The notes: generated by a model not told the origin, from the sequence alone. A DNA stretch of 39,490 nt from DALYJJ01 sp031969915 (GCA_031969915.1 DALYJJ010000048.1:1-39490), one strand, 5' to 3'. Positions 24,724 to 33,033 are shown, counted from the first letter of the stretch. Program-made: numbers and translations.

Positions 24724-26796
24724 CTAGCGGGCGACGAGAATGACCACGGAACGCGGGCCGACGCGGTAGTGCAAGGGATCGGGGAGCGGGCGCAGGTCTT
24801 TTTCCTCCAGGACGTCATCGGGTGACTCGTAGGTGGTATCGACGAAGCGCATCCAGCGCGCCGCCTCAGTGGGCTTGGGCAGGGCGAATTTCAGGGGCTC
24901 CCAATAGGCGTTGGCGACGACGTAGATTTCGCCGAGGCCGGGTCCGCTCAACTGCATGGCGAGGGAGTGGGAGTTGTGGCTCCAGTCCGGCCAGCCGGTT
25001 TCGACGCCGTGCCAATCGATGTGGATCTCGCCGTTGTGGGCAAAGGTGGCGCGGCGCAGCAGGGCGTTGCTCCGTCGGAAGGCGATGAGCAGGCGGAAGA
25101 AGCGGAGCATGCCTTCATCGCGGGCCTCGGGCGACCAGTTGATCCAACCGATCTCATTGTCCTGGCAGTAGGCGTTGTTGTTGCCCTGCTGGGAGCGGCC
25201 GAGTTCGTCGCCGGCGAGGATCATGGGGACGCCGTGGGAGACCAGGAGCAGGGCGGCGAGGTTGCGCCGCTGCCGGCGGCGCAGCGCGGCGATGGGGGGC
25301 GAGGGAGCGGGGCCTTCTTCGCCGCAGTTCCAACTAAAGTTCTCGTCCGCGCCGTCGCGGTTGTCCTCGCCGTTGCGCTCGTTGTGCTTGCGGTTGTAGC
25401 TGACCAGGTCGGCGAGCGTGAAGCCGTCGTGACAGGTGACGAAGTTGATGCTGTGGTAGGGTTCGCGGCTTGAAGTTTGATAGAGGTCGGGGCTGCCCAT
25501 GAGGCGCGCGGCGAGGGTGCGCACCATGCCGTTGTCGCCGCGGACGAAGCGGCGGATATCGTCGCGGAACTTCCCGTTCCACTCGGCCCAGCGGCTCCAG
25601 GCGGGGAAGGTGCCCACCTGGTAGAGGCCGGCGGCGTCCCAGGCCTCGGCGATGAGCTTGGTGTTGCTGAGAATCGGATCGTGGGCCAGCGACTCAAGCA
25701 GGGGCGGGCTGGCCAGGACGCTGCCGTCCTGGCCGCGGCCGAGGATCGAAGCTAGGTCGAAGCGGAACCCGTCGATGTGCATTTCCGTGACCCAGTAGCG
25801 CAGGCAATGGCGGATCATCTCGCGCACCACGGGATGGTTGCAGTTCATGGTGTTGCCGCAGCCGGAGTAGTTCAGGTACTGGCCGGTGCGGCGGTCGAGC
25901 ATGTAGTAGGTGGCGTTGTCGATGCCGCGGAAGGAGTGGGTGGGTCCGCGGTCGTCGCCCTCGGCGGTGTGATTGAAGACCACGTCGAGGATCACTTCGA
26001 TCCCGGCGGCGTGCATGCTCTTGACGAGTTGCTTGAATTCGCGGACCTGGGCGCCGTTGAGGCCGGAGGCGGCATAGGCGGAGTTGGGGGCGAAGAAGGA
26101 GATCGGCTGGTAGCCCCAGAAGTTCAGGAGTTTCTCGCCGGTCACCGGATCGACGCGGTCGGTATCGGCTTCTTCGAACTCGTTCACCGGCAGCAGTTCC
26201 ACGGCGGTGACGCCGAGTTCCTTGAGGTAGGGGATCTTCTCGATGAGGCCGGCGAACGTTCCGGGCAGTTCGACGCCGGACGAGGGATGTTGCGTGAAGC
26301 CGCGCACGTGGGTCTCATAGATCACGGAGTCGGCCAAAGGGATGTTGAGCGGCTGGTCGAACTCCCAATCGAACTCGTCGTCGCGAACCACCAGGGAACG
26401 GCGTGAAATGCTGGCGCGGCCCCAGGCGCCGCCGGCGATGGCTTTGGCGAAGGGATCGAGGAGCAGCCGGCGCGGATCGTAGCGATGGAGCGGGTCGCCG
26501 TTGGGCGGCCGGTTCATGCGGTAGCCGTATTCGATGGTGGTGTCGATGCCTCGCACGAGCACGTGCCAGATATCGCCGGTACGCTGGCAGCGGGGGTCGA
26601 GGGGCAGTTCGAGTACGGGCTCGTCTTCACCGGCGAGGAAGAGCACCAGGGTGACCTCCGCCGCATGTTTGGTGAAGACGGAGAAGTTGACGCCGTTCGA
26701 GTAGGGCGTCGCGCCGAAGGGGAAGGGGAAGCCGCGCGACACTTGAAAGTCGCCGCGAACCAACCGTTTGAGGCGGCGCGCCGGTCTTGACGTCAC
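24724..26796 (-). CDS. glgX: Glycogen debranching enzyme GlgX (isoamylase type, GH13)
   Basis: This 690-residue cytoplasmic enzyme hydrolyses alpha-1,6 branch linkages of glycogen trimmed by phosphorylase. It has the N-terminal CBM48-like domain (about 20-150) and a GH13 barrel with all catalytic residues: D347 in 'GFRFDLA', E384 in 'LIAEAWD' and D457 in 'TCHDGF'. The sequence 'GNTMNCNHPVV' and 'WNCGEEG' are typical of GlgX/TreX. It starts at a GTG (26796) that overlaps the stop of the preceding M14-like gene as GTGA, with GGAGAGA 9 nt upstream. No other glycogen genes are nearby. Confidence 0.93.
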   Translation of the reverse strand: MTSRPARRLKRLVRGDFQVSRGFPFPFGATPYSNGVNFSVFTKHAAEVTLVLFLAGEDEPVLELPLDPRCQRTGDIWHVLVRGIDTTIEYGYRMNRPPNGDPLHRYDPRRLLLDPFAKAIAGGAWGRASISRRSLVVRDDEFDWEFDQPLNIPLADSVIYETHVRGFTQHPSSGVELPGTFAGLIEKIPYLKELGVTAVELLPVNEFEEADTDRVDPVTGEKLLNFWGYQPISFFAPNSAYAASGLNGAQVREFKQLVKSMHAAGIEVILDVVFNHTAEGDDRGPTHSFRGIDNATYYMLDRRTGQYLNYSGCGNTMNCNHPVVREMIRHCLRYWVTEMHIDGFRFDLASILGRGQDGSVLASPPLLESLAHDPILSNTKLIAEAWDAAGLYQVGTFPAWSRWAEWNGKFRDDIRRFVRGDNGMVRTLAARLMGSPDLYQTSSREPYHSINFVTCHDGFTLADLVSYNRKHNERNGEDNRDGADENFSWNCGEEGPAPSPPIAALRRRQRRNLAALLLVSHGVPMILAGDELGRSQQGNNNAYCQDNEIGWINWSPEARDEGMLRFFRLLIAFRRSNALLRRATFAHNGEIHIDWHGVETGWPDWSHNSHSLAMQLSGPGLGEIYVVANAYWEPLKFALPKPTEAARWMRFVDTTYESPDDVLEEKDLRPLPDPLHYRVGPRSVVILVAR

Positions 26797-27524
26797 GGTA
26801 AAGATCTCTCCAAGAACTCCAGCATCGCACTTTGGCGCGCCTGCTCGCCGATGCCGGCTTCGATGTTGACGTAGCGGATGCCCTCGCGCGCGGCGAGGCG
26901 GGAGAGCGATCCGTCGTCGTCGCCGGTGGGCCGGGATTGCAGAAGGACGTTGTGCGGGCCATTGGCGAGGCGCTCGAAATCAGCGGGACTGGTGGCGAGC
27001 ATGAACTCGTGCGGACGTTGGGGTTCGTTCAACGCGGTGCGGTCGCTGATCGGGATTTCGTCCTGCATGGAGTAGCCGCGGGCGTTGTTGTGTAGCGCGA
27101 CGAGCAGGGCGCCGCGCGCGGGGAGAATCGCGCGGAGGAGTTTGGGGCGTTCGCGGTCCAGGCGGTCGAGCGCGCGGTCGAGGCCGGGCTGCGTCCACGA
27201 GGGGTTCAAGCGGCGGAGGTTGCGCTCCGCGCCGGCGCGCGAAAAGAGGCGATTGGGGTCGAGCTTTCCGCCTTCGAAGGCGACCGTGCGGGTTTCGTTG
27301 ATCACCAGGTGGGCGACGCCGGGGCGCGTTTTCATGTGGTCGAGCAGCACGCGGCGGGCGGTGGATTCGTCGCCGTGGATGAGGAGGTAGCGGCGCCCGC
27401 CCTGGCCCGTGCGGCGAACCAGGAAATCGATGCCCGCGAGGCGCGCGCGGCCGGTGTTGCGCCAGAAGAAAGGGAAGCCGGCGAAGAGAAACTCGCGCCG
27501 CCGGAGTCCGTTGGGCGAAGCCAT
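26793..27524 (-). CDS. Tat-exported M14-like (AstE/AspA-type) metallohydrolase, predicted
   Basis: This 243-residue protein begins with a twin-arginine-like leader (RRREFLFAGFPF). Its core fits the zinc carboxypeptidase/succinylglutamate-desuccinylase fold: 'LLIHGDEST' gives H50 and E53 as the HxxE metal pair, 'LDPNRLFSRAG' (88-98) is the 'DLNRxF' substrate-arginine segment, 'ALHNNARG' gives H145 as third ligand, and 'YVNIEAG' gives E222 as general base. Members cleave terminal amide bonds of amino acids or cell-wall peptides. Export suggests action on peptidoglycan or peptides outside the membrane. It overlaps glgX by four bases. The match is from motif order alone, so the family call is moderate. 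Confidence 0.6.
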   Translation of the reverse strand: MASPNGLRRREFLFAGFPFFWRNTGRARLAGIDFLVRRTGQGGRRYLLIHGDESTARRVLLDHMKTRPGVAHLVINETRTVAFEGGKLDPNRLFSRAGAERNLRRLNPSWTQPGLDRALDRLDRERPKLLRAILPARGALLVALHNNARGYSMQDEIPISDRTALNEPQRPHEFMLATSPADFERLANGPHNVLLQSRPTGDDDGSLSRLAAREGIRYVNIEAGIGEQARQSAMLEFLERSLP

Positions 27525-27557
27525 GAACTCTCAAGATAGCGCGGCTTGCGCGACGCG

Positions 27558-27869
27558 TTATCGTCCGGGCTTGAGCAGGCCGTTCAATCGCTTCTTATAG
27601 CCTTCGAAAGCGGTTCTTCCGGCCGGTGTCAGACGGAGCACGGTGAGCGGGACCTTGCCGCGGTAGGTCTTTTCGACTTCGACGTAGCGGGCCTCCTCGA
27701 GTTTCACGAGGTGGCTCGACAGGTTCCCCTTGGTGAGTCCGCTCTCACGCAGCAGGTAGAGGAAGTCGGCCTCCTTGACCGACGCGAGAAGCGCGACGAT
27801 CAGGAGCCGCGCGGGCTCATGGATCACGCGGTCCACATCGGTGAGATGGCGCAGGTCGGGAGGCGGCAT
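27558..27869 (-). CDS. Winged-helix transcriptional regulator (HTH_34/ArsR-like)
   Basis: This 103-residue protein has a winged helix: 'HEPARLLIVALLASVKEADF', then recognition helix 'LTKGNLSSHLVKLEEARYV' and wing 'YRGKVPLTVLRLTPAGR'. This type is usually found paired with a small membrane protein, as here: it starts 3 nt after that gene's stop codon. No metal-binding cysteines are present. It probably represses the pair through the palindrome at 28513-28535. A signal entering through the membrane protein is possible but not shown. Confidence 0.9.
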   Translation of the reverse strand: MPPPDLRHLTDVDRVIHEPARLLIVALLASVKEADFLYLLRESGLTKGNLSSHLVKLEEARYVEVEKTYRGKVPLTVLRLTPAGRTAFEGYKKRLNGLLKPGR

Positions 27870-27872
27870 GCG

Positions 27873-28496
27873 TTACTCCGCGCCAGGGGCGGGCGTCCGC
27901 AGGAAGACGCGCAGGCGATACCCGCCGACGGCCATGGAGGCCGCTCCCATGCCGAGGAGCAGCCAGAGCATGCCCCAATCGAACTCCACCTGGAAGACGA
28001 TGAAGACGATGGCCAGTGCGACGCTCGCCGCCGACAGGATCGCGTAGTGCGGAAGCTTCATGGTCACCATCGGAAACAGCAGGGCGAGGGCGAGGAAGAG
28101 GGCGACGCCGGGCGCCGCCAGCGTTCCAGGCGCGCCTCCGCGAAGGGCGAGCGCGGCCACTGTCCCCGCGATGCCGCAAGAGAGCAGAGCCGCGAGGGCC
28201 TTCTTCGGAACAGAGGGCGGCGCGAAGGCCGCGTAGCCGGCGCGCGGGTAGGTGAAGCGCTCCTTCAGGCGGCGCGTCACCCAGTTGGAAAGGAACCCGC
28301 TGCACATCAGCAGGAGCGGGACAAACATCCAATACCATTGCTGCCACTCGCCGGCGGGGAGCACCTTCGGCAGGCCGAAGGCGACGCCCCACAAGACCCA
28401 TAGCCCGCCCATGATGAGTTCGGGCAGGCCGTCGACGTTCCAATAGCGCGATTTCCTGCGTTCGACGTCCTTGAGATCGGGGTACGATTGCGTCAC
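27873..28496 (-). CDS. Six-helix membrane protein, partner of the winged-helix regulator
   Basis: This 207-residue protein has a short charged N-terminus and six hydrophobic helices (from about 25, 55, 100, 125, 155 and 175). The GTG start at 28496 sits 6 nt behind AGGAGG and is the best-supported start. There is no recognisable transport or catalytic motif. It is the first gene of a two-gene operon with the winged-helix regulator. Such pairs are common in Acidobacteriota; the role is unknown. Confidence 0.85.
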   Translation of the reverse strand: MTQSYPDLKDVERRKSRYWNVDGLPELIMGGLWVLWGVAFGLPKVLPAGEWQQWYWMFVPLLLMCSGFLSNWVTRRLKERFTYPRAGYAAFAPPSVPKKALAALLSCGIAGTVAALALRGGAPGTLAAPGVALFLALALLFPMVTMKLPHYAILSAASVALAIVFIVFQVEFDWGMLWLLLGMGAASMAVGGYRLRVFLRTPAPGAE

Positions 28497-28512
28497 GGAA
28501 GACCTCCTTCAA

Positions 28513-28535
28513 ACTGGTCTGTGTCACAGACTAGT
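28513..28535. promoter_or_regulatory. Near-perfect 23-bp palindromic operator
   Basis: ACTGGTCTGTG (28513-28523), a central T, and CACAGACTAGT (28525-28535) pair at 10 of 11 positions. It lies 16 bp upstream of the GTG of the membrane-protein gene. It overlaps a -10-like CATACT, so it is placed for repression by the regulator at 27558-27869. Confidence 0.75.
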
Positions 28536-28562
28536 ATGCCGCAGATGGGAGCGGGTTGTAAA
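28533..28562 (-). promoter_or_regulatory. Candidate sigma-70-type promoter of the membrane protein/regulator operon
   Basis: TTTACA (28562-28557) and CATACT (28538-28533) on the minus strand are 18 bp apart. The palindrome covers the right end of the -10 box and the expected start point. Confidence 0.5.
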
Positions 28563-28583
28563 GACATTTATCCGGGGAAGGGC

Positions 28584-30533
28584 TCAGTACACTTCCAACT
28601 CGGCGAGCGAGACCCAGGGGGCGCGGCGCTCCTGCCTGACGGGCACGGCGGCGAGGCGGACGGCCTTGGTCAGGACGGGTTCGAACCGGAGCGCGTAGGC
28701 GGCGTAGTGGGGCTTGTCGAAGGGTTGAGCGCCGGGCGGAACGGCGGGTTCCACCTTCAGGCCGAGGACGGGTTTCCAGGCACCGGTTTCGTCCATGTAC
28801 TCGACGAGGGCGCGGTCCATGAACCCGGTCTCTTCCACCACACCGGTGACGAAGCGGATCATGGCGACGCGCTGGGTCTGATCCCAGCGGTAGCCGAAGT
28901 GGATGGGCGCGCCGGAGGGATCGCCGCCGGCGCGATAGGTTTGGGCATCGCCCCAGGTTTTGGCGTCGCGCAGCGCTTCCTTCTGATCGGTGAGCCAGGG
29001 CGCGGGCATGGAGCGGTAGGGGCGCGGGATCGAATCATCGGTAAGCACGGCGGCGGGAGCGAGGATTTCGCTGGCCGCCGGGGCAAGGTTCGGGCCGGTG
29101 ACGACGATGTGCATGACGCGAGCCGCCTTGCGGCCGCCCTCCTCCGCTTCGACGGTGAACTCGAAGGCGCCGGTGGAGCGAGGAACGCCGGCAATCGTGG
29201 CGCCGCTGAGGCTGAGGCCGGGAGGCAACTGGCCCGAAGCGAGACGCACCTTTACGGGCGGGGCGGCGGGCGTGATGGTGAGATCGAATCGTGCGTTCTG
29301 GCCGGCCTGGAGATAGACGGGCGGCCGGCCGGCGATTTCCAGGGGCGCGCGGAACTGCGCCTGGGTATCGACGATCAGGTACTCGACGCCGTCCTCGGTG
29401 ACCTTGCGGCCGCCATTGAGCAGCACGACCTTCTCGCCGATTTTCGCGATGCGCGCGGCCATGTCGCGGATGCTCGCGTCGGGCATGTCGTAGCGGCTCA
29501 CGTTGAGGTAGCGATCGTTGAAGGGCTCCTTCCAGCCTTCGACGGGCATGAGCAGGCCGGGCGGGACGCCTTTCGTCCCGTGAACCAGGGCGATGAGACC
29601 GGACATGGTGGCGGCCTGGTTATCCGCGTCGAAGCCGAAGACGCAGGCGTAGTCGAGGGTTTTCTGGAAATCGCCCTGGCCATAGAGGAGCGCGAGGACG
29701 CCGGCCGCGCCATTGAGAATCGCGTTCCAGATGGTTTTGGTGGAAGCGGGCTCTCCGGTCCAGTATTTCTCGGACATTTCGGCGCGCGCCTTTTTCCAAT
29801 CGTTGGGGTACTTCTCATAGAGAGCGATCATGTCGTTGGCGGCGCGGCGGAAGCGGCTATTGGCGGGCAGCGCGGCGTTGCCGGCTTCGATGAGCTTGCG
29901 GACATCCTTTTCGAAGAAGCCGGCGGCGAACATCGCTCCGTAGTGGACGGTGGGCTCGATGCCCCAGTCCTCATTGGTGATTTCGGCGCCCCAGGCGGAC
30001 TTCGCGGCGGCGTAGGGGATCATGCCCGGCGCGGTGACGGCCCAGATTTCGTTGACCAGTTGAGGGTCGATCTGAAACCAGTGGGGGTTGTGGGGCTTGC
30101 GGCCGGTGAGCGGGGGCTGGAGGCCGTGGTGCATGGCGGCGAGGGCGGCGCGGTTGGCGATCCAGATGCGGTCGCGCATGTGGTAGCGCCAGAGGGCGGC
30201 GAGCTGTTCGTAGGTGGGATCGATGCCGTGCTTCTCCATGGCGAGGAGGTAGACGTACTCGATATCGGTGTCGTCGTCGGAGAAGGCGCCGCCCAGCTTC
30301 CGGATGCGTTCGAGGTTAGCGCCGTAGCCGTAGGGGAAATTGTCCGGGCCGGGCTGGTCAATGTAGCGGTTCTCATGCGGCAAGCCGTAGATGTTGCCGA
30401 CCATCTGGCCGAGCCAGGAGGCGTAGACCTTGTCCCGGTATTCGGCGACGGAGATCTTGCGGTAGCGCGGCTCGCCGGCCGCGAAGAGGATGGATGGCGC
30501 AACCAGCAGCAGCAGGAGGGTGGCTCGGTGCAT
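28584..30533 (-). CDS. Secreted ADP-ribosylglycohydrolase-family protein with Ig-like and discoidin-like domains
   Basis: This 649-residue protein has a signal peptide (1-19). The DraG/ARH-type all-helical domain spans about 25-385 and keeps the Mg-binding residues: 'FSDDDTD' (D86-D88, T89) and 'FGFDADNQAAT' (D302, D304, N305). A putative Ig/cadherin-like domain follows (about 410-490, 'LPPGLSLSGATIAGVPRSTG'), then a C-terminal beta-sandwich (about 500-649, ending 'WVSLAELEVY') typical of discoidin-like sugar-binding folds. Cytosolic members remove ADP-ribose from proteins or small molecules. Export with sugar-binding domains points instead to an extracellular N- or O-glycoside as substrate; this is inference. 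An AAGGAGA site precedes the ATG at 30533. Confidence 0.88.
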   Translation of the reverse strand: MHRATLLLLLVAPSILFAAGEPRYRKISVAEYRDKVYASWLGQMVGNIYGLPHENRYIDQPGPDNFPYGYGANLERIRKLGGAFSDDDTDIEYVYLLAMEKHGIDPTYEQLAALWRYHMRDRIWIANRAALAAMHHGLQPPLTGRKPHNPHWFQIDPQLVNEIWAVTAPGMIPYAAAKSAWGAEITNEDWGIEPTVHYGAMFAAGFFEKDVRKLIEAGNAALPANSRFRRAANDMIALYEKYPNDWKKARAEMSEKYWTGEPASTKTIWNAILNGAAGVLALLYGQGDFQKTLDYACVFGFDADNQAATMSGLIALVHGTKGVPPGLLMPVEGWKEPFNDRYLNVSRYDMPDASIRDMAARIAKIGEKVVLLNGGRKVTEDGVEYLIVDTQAQFRAPLEIAGRPPVYLQAGQNARFDLTITPAAPPVKVRLASGQLPPGLSLSGATIAGVPRSTGAFEFTVEAEEGGRKAARVMHIVVTGPNLAPAASEILAPAAVLTDDSIPRPYRSMPAPWLTDQKEALRDAKTWGDAQTYRAGGDPSGAPIHFGYRWDQTQRVAMIRFVTGVVEETGFMDRALVEYMDETGAWKPVLGLKVEPAVPPGAQPFDKPHYAAYALRFEPVLTKAVRLAAVPVRQERRAPWVSLAELEVY

Positions 30534-30557
30534 GGGAATCTCCTTCTCCCGATTCTA

Positions 30558-30576
30558 GAACCGGAGGCGGCGGTTC
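30558..30576 (-). other. Short hairpin after the BlaI-linked membrane gene
   Basis: GAACCG (30558-30563) pairs with CGGTTC (30571-30576) around a 7-nt loop, just beyond the stop of the gene at 30580-31824. No T-run follows. Weak evidence for a terminator. Confidence 0.25.
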
Positions 30577-30579
30577 ATG

Positions 30580-31824
30580 TTACCGGCTCTTGGGCAGAAG
30601 GGTAAAACTCAGGATGGCGACGTTCGCGCTGCGATGACGGCGGGGCGGCTTCAAGCGAAATTCGATTATGAGTTCGTCGAAGCGGGGCAGGGCGGGCTGG
30701 GCTGGAAAGGCGAAGGCGAGCACGGCGTGGCGGCCGGCGGGGAGGGGCGCTTCGCCCAATAAAACCCGGGCGCCGCGCGGGTTCTCCCGGGAGGCGAGGT
30801 AGGCGAGCACATCGACGGTTGCAGGTTGCCTTTCGGTACTGCGGAGGGCGATTTCGAGCGCGGAACAGCAGCGCGTGTCGACGGGCGCGCTCAGGGGCTG
30901 GGAGGCCTGCATGAAGAGCCGGGTCTGATCGACGGCGGTGAAGTCGTAGGTGATCGGCGTGGCGCGAAACACGGTGGCGCTCGGGGGTGGGCGGCGCCGG
31001 TGGCTGGGCAGAATCCAGTATTGGCCGGAGAACTCGATGGCGGCGAGGGGAGCGGCGCGCACTAAGCGGGGCGAGCGGAGGGGGGCGGGCGTGGGCGCGA
31101 CCAGCTTGACGTGACGGGGCGGCAGGGGAATGAGAATGGCGCCGGACATCAGGCTTTCGTCGCTGAAGGCCGGCGCAGGCGAGTGGGCGGGACCGGCCTT
31201 CGGACCCTGCCGTTCGGTCTGCTGGCTGGAGCGCGGCGTCTGGATGAGAGGGTTGGCCGTGATGAGCAGAGCGGCGACGGCCTGGAGTGCAAGGGAGGCC
31301 TTGGAGGGAGGGCTTGGCTTGCGCATGCGGGGAGCCCAGGCGGCGACGAGGAACGCGGCAGCGGCGGCGAGGAACGCGGCGGCCGGGCGGTGTCCCAGGG
31401 CCTCGCCGGCAGCGGCGGTGTGGAGGCAAACCGCGGCGGCGGTGGTGTGGCCGCGGAGGGATTCCGGCGCGTCGCCGTCGTCCGAGGACCAGATCCGAGG
31501 GAGGCGCGCGGCGAGGGCGCCCAGGAGCGCGGCGGCGGGGATCGCCCAGGGGCGGTCGGCGTGAAAGGCCAGCGGCGCCGCCCAGAGGCCATGGACCGCG
31601 CAGGCGAGGGCGACGTCCCTGGCGCGCACACCGGCCTCCGGAAAGAAGGCGGCGAGCGCCGCTCGAGCGACGACGGCAGCGGCCGCACCCACGAGCGCCA
31701 GTTGCAGGGCGGCCCTGGCCAACGCCTCCGGCGGGCCTACGGCGCGGGCGACGGACTGCGGCTGGGAGAGCAGCGCGGCGGCCCACGCCGCAAGCAGCGC
31801 CGCGACGGTGGGCAGCCAGGGCAC
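30580..31824 (-). CDS. Membrane protein encoded with a BlaI-type repressor, function unknown
   Basis: This 414-residue protein starts at a GTG (31824) 6 nt after the BlaI stop. The first half (about 1-195) holds some six hydrophobic segments rich in Ala and Leu. The second half (about 230-414) is a non-membrane beta-rich domain with 'PITYDFTAVDQTRLFMQAS' and a strand-rich end. It stands where BlaR1/MecR1-type M56 sensor proteases usually stand, but no HExxH zinc motif is visible anywhere, so it is not a standard BlaR1. It could be a degenerate sensor or the regulated target. I do not recognise a family. Confidence 0.75.
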   Translation of the reverse strand: MPWLPTVAALLAAWAAALLSQPQSVARAVGPPEALARAALQLALVGAAAAVVARAALAAFFPEAGVRARDVALACAVHGLWAAPLAFHADRPWAIPAAALLGALAARLPRIWSSDDGDAPESLRGHTTAAAVCLHTAAAGEALGHRPAAAFLAAAAAFLVAAWAPRMRKPSPPSKASLALQAVAALLITANPLIQTPRSSQQTERQGPKAGPAHSPAPAFSDESLMSGAILIPLPPRHVKLVAPTPAPLRSPRLVRAAPLAAIEFSGQYWILPSHRRRPPPSATVFRATPITYDFTAVDQTRLFMQASQPLSAPVDTRCCSALEIALRSTERQPATVDVLAYLASRENPRGARVLLGEAPLPAGRHAVLAFAFPAQPALPRFDELIIEFRLKPPRRHRSANVAILSFTLLPKSR

Positions 31825-31830
31825 GGCCGG

Positions 31831-32202
31831 TCAGCGCCTTCCTTGTTCGTACTCGTCGAGCAAGCGGCGGATCTCCCGGATCTCCTTTCGGGAAGGGCGT
31901 TGCGCGCCGAGGGCGCCCATCACGAGGTCCTTCGCCGAGCCGCCGAAGACGCGCCGCATCACCTCGGCCGCGATGCGGCAGCGGATCTCGGCGCGGCCGG
32001 CCGCCGGTTCGTAGAGGTGCGAGCGAAACCGTTCACTGCGGACGAGCAGGCCCTTTTCATGCATCACCTGCATCTGTTTCAGGGTGCTGGTGTAGGTGGT
32101 GTCGCGGGCGAGCGCGTCGTGCACTTCGCGGACGGTGCGGGGGCCCGCGCTCCAGAGGATTTCGAGGATGCCGAGTTCCGAGCCGGACGGAATCGGAGCC
32201 AT
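31831..32202 (-). CDS. BlaI/MecI/CopY-family repressor
   Basis: This 123-residue protein shows the family winged helix ('LGILEILWSAGPRTVREVHDAL', quoted here in part, and 'TYTSTLKQMQVMHEKGLL') and the C-terminal dimerisation helices ('VMRRVFGGSAKDLVMGAL'). In the family, a zinc protease cuts the linker to release DNA; here no such protease is next to it. Two operator-like sites lie directly upstream, so it very likely represses its own operon. Confidence 0.92.
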   Translation of the reverse strand: MAPIPSGSELGILEILWSAGPRTVREVHDALARDTTYTSTLKQMQVMHEKGLLVRSERFRSHLYEPAAGRAEIRCRIAAEVMRRVFGGSAKDLVMGALGAQRPSRKEIREIRRLLDEYEQGRR

Positions 32203-32215
32203 GCCAGAGGATACT

Positions 32216-32251
32216 ACGAAAAGAAATCGTAGATCAACGACGAATGATCGT
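32216..32251. promoter_or_regulatory. Two BlaI-type operator dyads, ACGA-N7-TCGT
   Basis: ACGA-N7-TCGT occurs at 32216-32230 and again at 32237-32251. The two are 21 bp apart start to start, two helical turns, and lie 14 bp upstream of the BlaI start codon. Both end in TCGTAG. This fits cooperative binding of BlaI-type dimers and autorepression. Confidence 0.7.
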
Positions 32252-32259
32252 AGTTGGGG

Positions 32260-33033
32260 TCAGGGACGGGGCCGGCGGCGTCCGAAGCCCATGCCGGTCC
32301 AGGTACCGTCGATCGAGCAGACCTTGAAATCGACCCAATCGAACGCGAGCAGGAAGGCACGGACGGCGGCCATCGAGAGATCGCTGCGGGCCTTGCCGGC
32401 CTTCTTGGGGTAGGCGATCCAGAGGATGGCGCCGGTGTCGAGTTGGGGGACGATCCTGGGCGCGAGGTATTCGAGTAAGGCCTGGGAAGAGACGAAGGCG
32501 ACGACAATCTTGCAGCCGGCGACGGCGTCCCGGCGAACGTCCACGCCGGCGCAGGACTCGAAGACGCCCTCGAAGCCGTCGGGAGCATCGACGAGTCCGA
32601 TGGTGGCGCCGTCCTTGACTCCCAGCTTGCGCGCCAGCGGCTTGGCGGAATCGAAGCCCGACGCCGAGGTGGGCACGAGGTGTCCGGGGGCGGCGCTTCG
32701 GAGCGCTTTCGCAATCGCATCCCACTCGCAGAAGGCGGCGTCGGGGAACTCACTCCGGACGCGAGCCACCTTATCCGGCGGTCCGCCGGCGAAGACCAGA
32801 GGCAAGGCGCGCGTTCGTGGGGATTGACGGAGCATGAAGGCAACGGCGCGGCCGTGCGAGGGGAGGCGCGAGAGATCGACGACGACCGCCTGGGGCGGGG
32901 CGGCGCGGAGTTTTCGCAGGGATCCCTGGGGATCGGCGCTACACAGATCGACCTTGTAGCCGAGGCGCTCGAGCGCTTCCACGCGCGCCGCCGCTTCCGC
33001 CGGCCGCCAGTGGAAGAGCCCGATGCGCTTCAT
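32260..33033 (-). CDS. Receiver-like domain fused to a DUF3052-like domain
   Basis: This 257-residue protein has an N-terminal CheY-like fold (about 1-112) with a possible phospho-acceptor D53 in 'AVVVDLSRLP'; the usual acidic pair at the first strand is replaced by 'LFHWRP', so phosphorylation is doubtful. The second half (about 131-250) resembles DUF3052: 'PLARKLGVKDGATIGLVDAP', 'GAILWIAYPKKAGKARSDLS' and the end 'VCSIDGTWTGMGF'. Its ATG overlaps the stop of the large PEPCK-like gene (ATGA), so the two are translationally coupled. The role is unknown; it could respond to or modulate the enzyme. Confidence 0.75.
   Translation of the reverse strand: MKRIGLFHWRPAEAAARVEALERLGYKVDLCSADPQGSLRKLRAAPPQAVVVDLSRLPSHGRAVAFMLRQSPRTRALPLVFAGGPPDKVARVRSEFPDAAFCEWDAIAKALRSAAPGHLVPTSASGFDSAKPLARKLGVKDGATIGLVDAPDGFEGVFESCAGVDVRRDAVAGCKIVVAFVSSQALLEYLAPRIVPQLDTGAILWIAYPKKAGKARSDLSMAAVRAFLLAFDWVDFKVCSIDGTWTGMGFGRRRPRP

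Noticed and set aside
28488..30605. 705-codon plus-strand frame opposite the ADP-ribosylglycohydrolase gene
   Set aside because: Gly/Ala/Asp/Val-rich shadow; the minus strand has a signal peptide, conserved metal motifs and a ribosome site.
30580..31824. M56/BlaR1 protease in the gene after blaI
   Set aside because: No HExxH or related zinc motif is visible; 'HTAAAGEALGH' does not match it.
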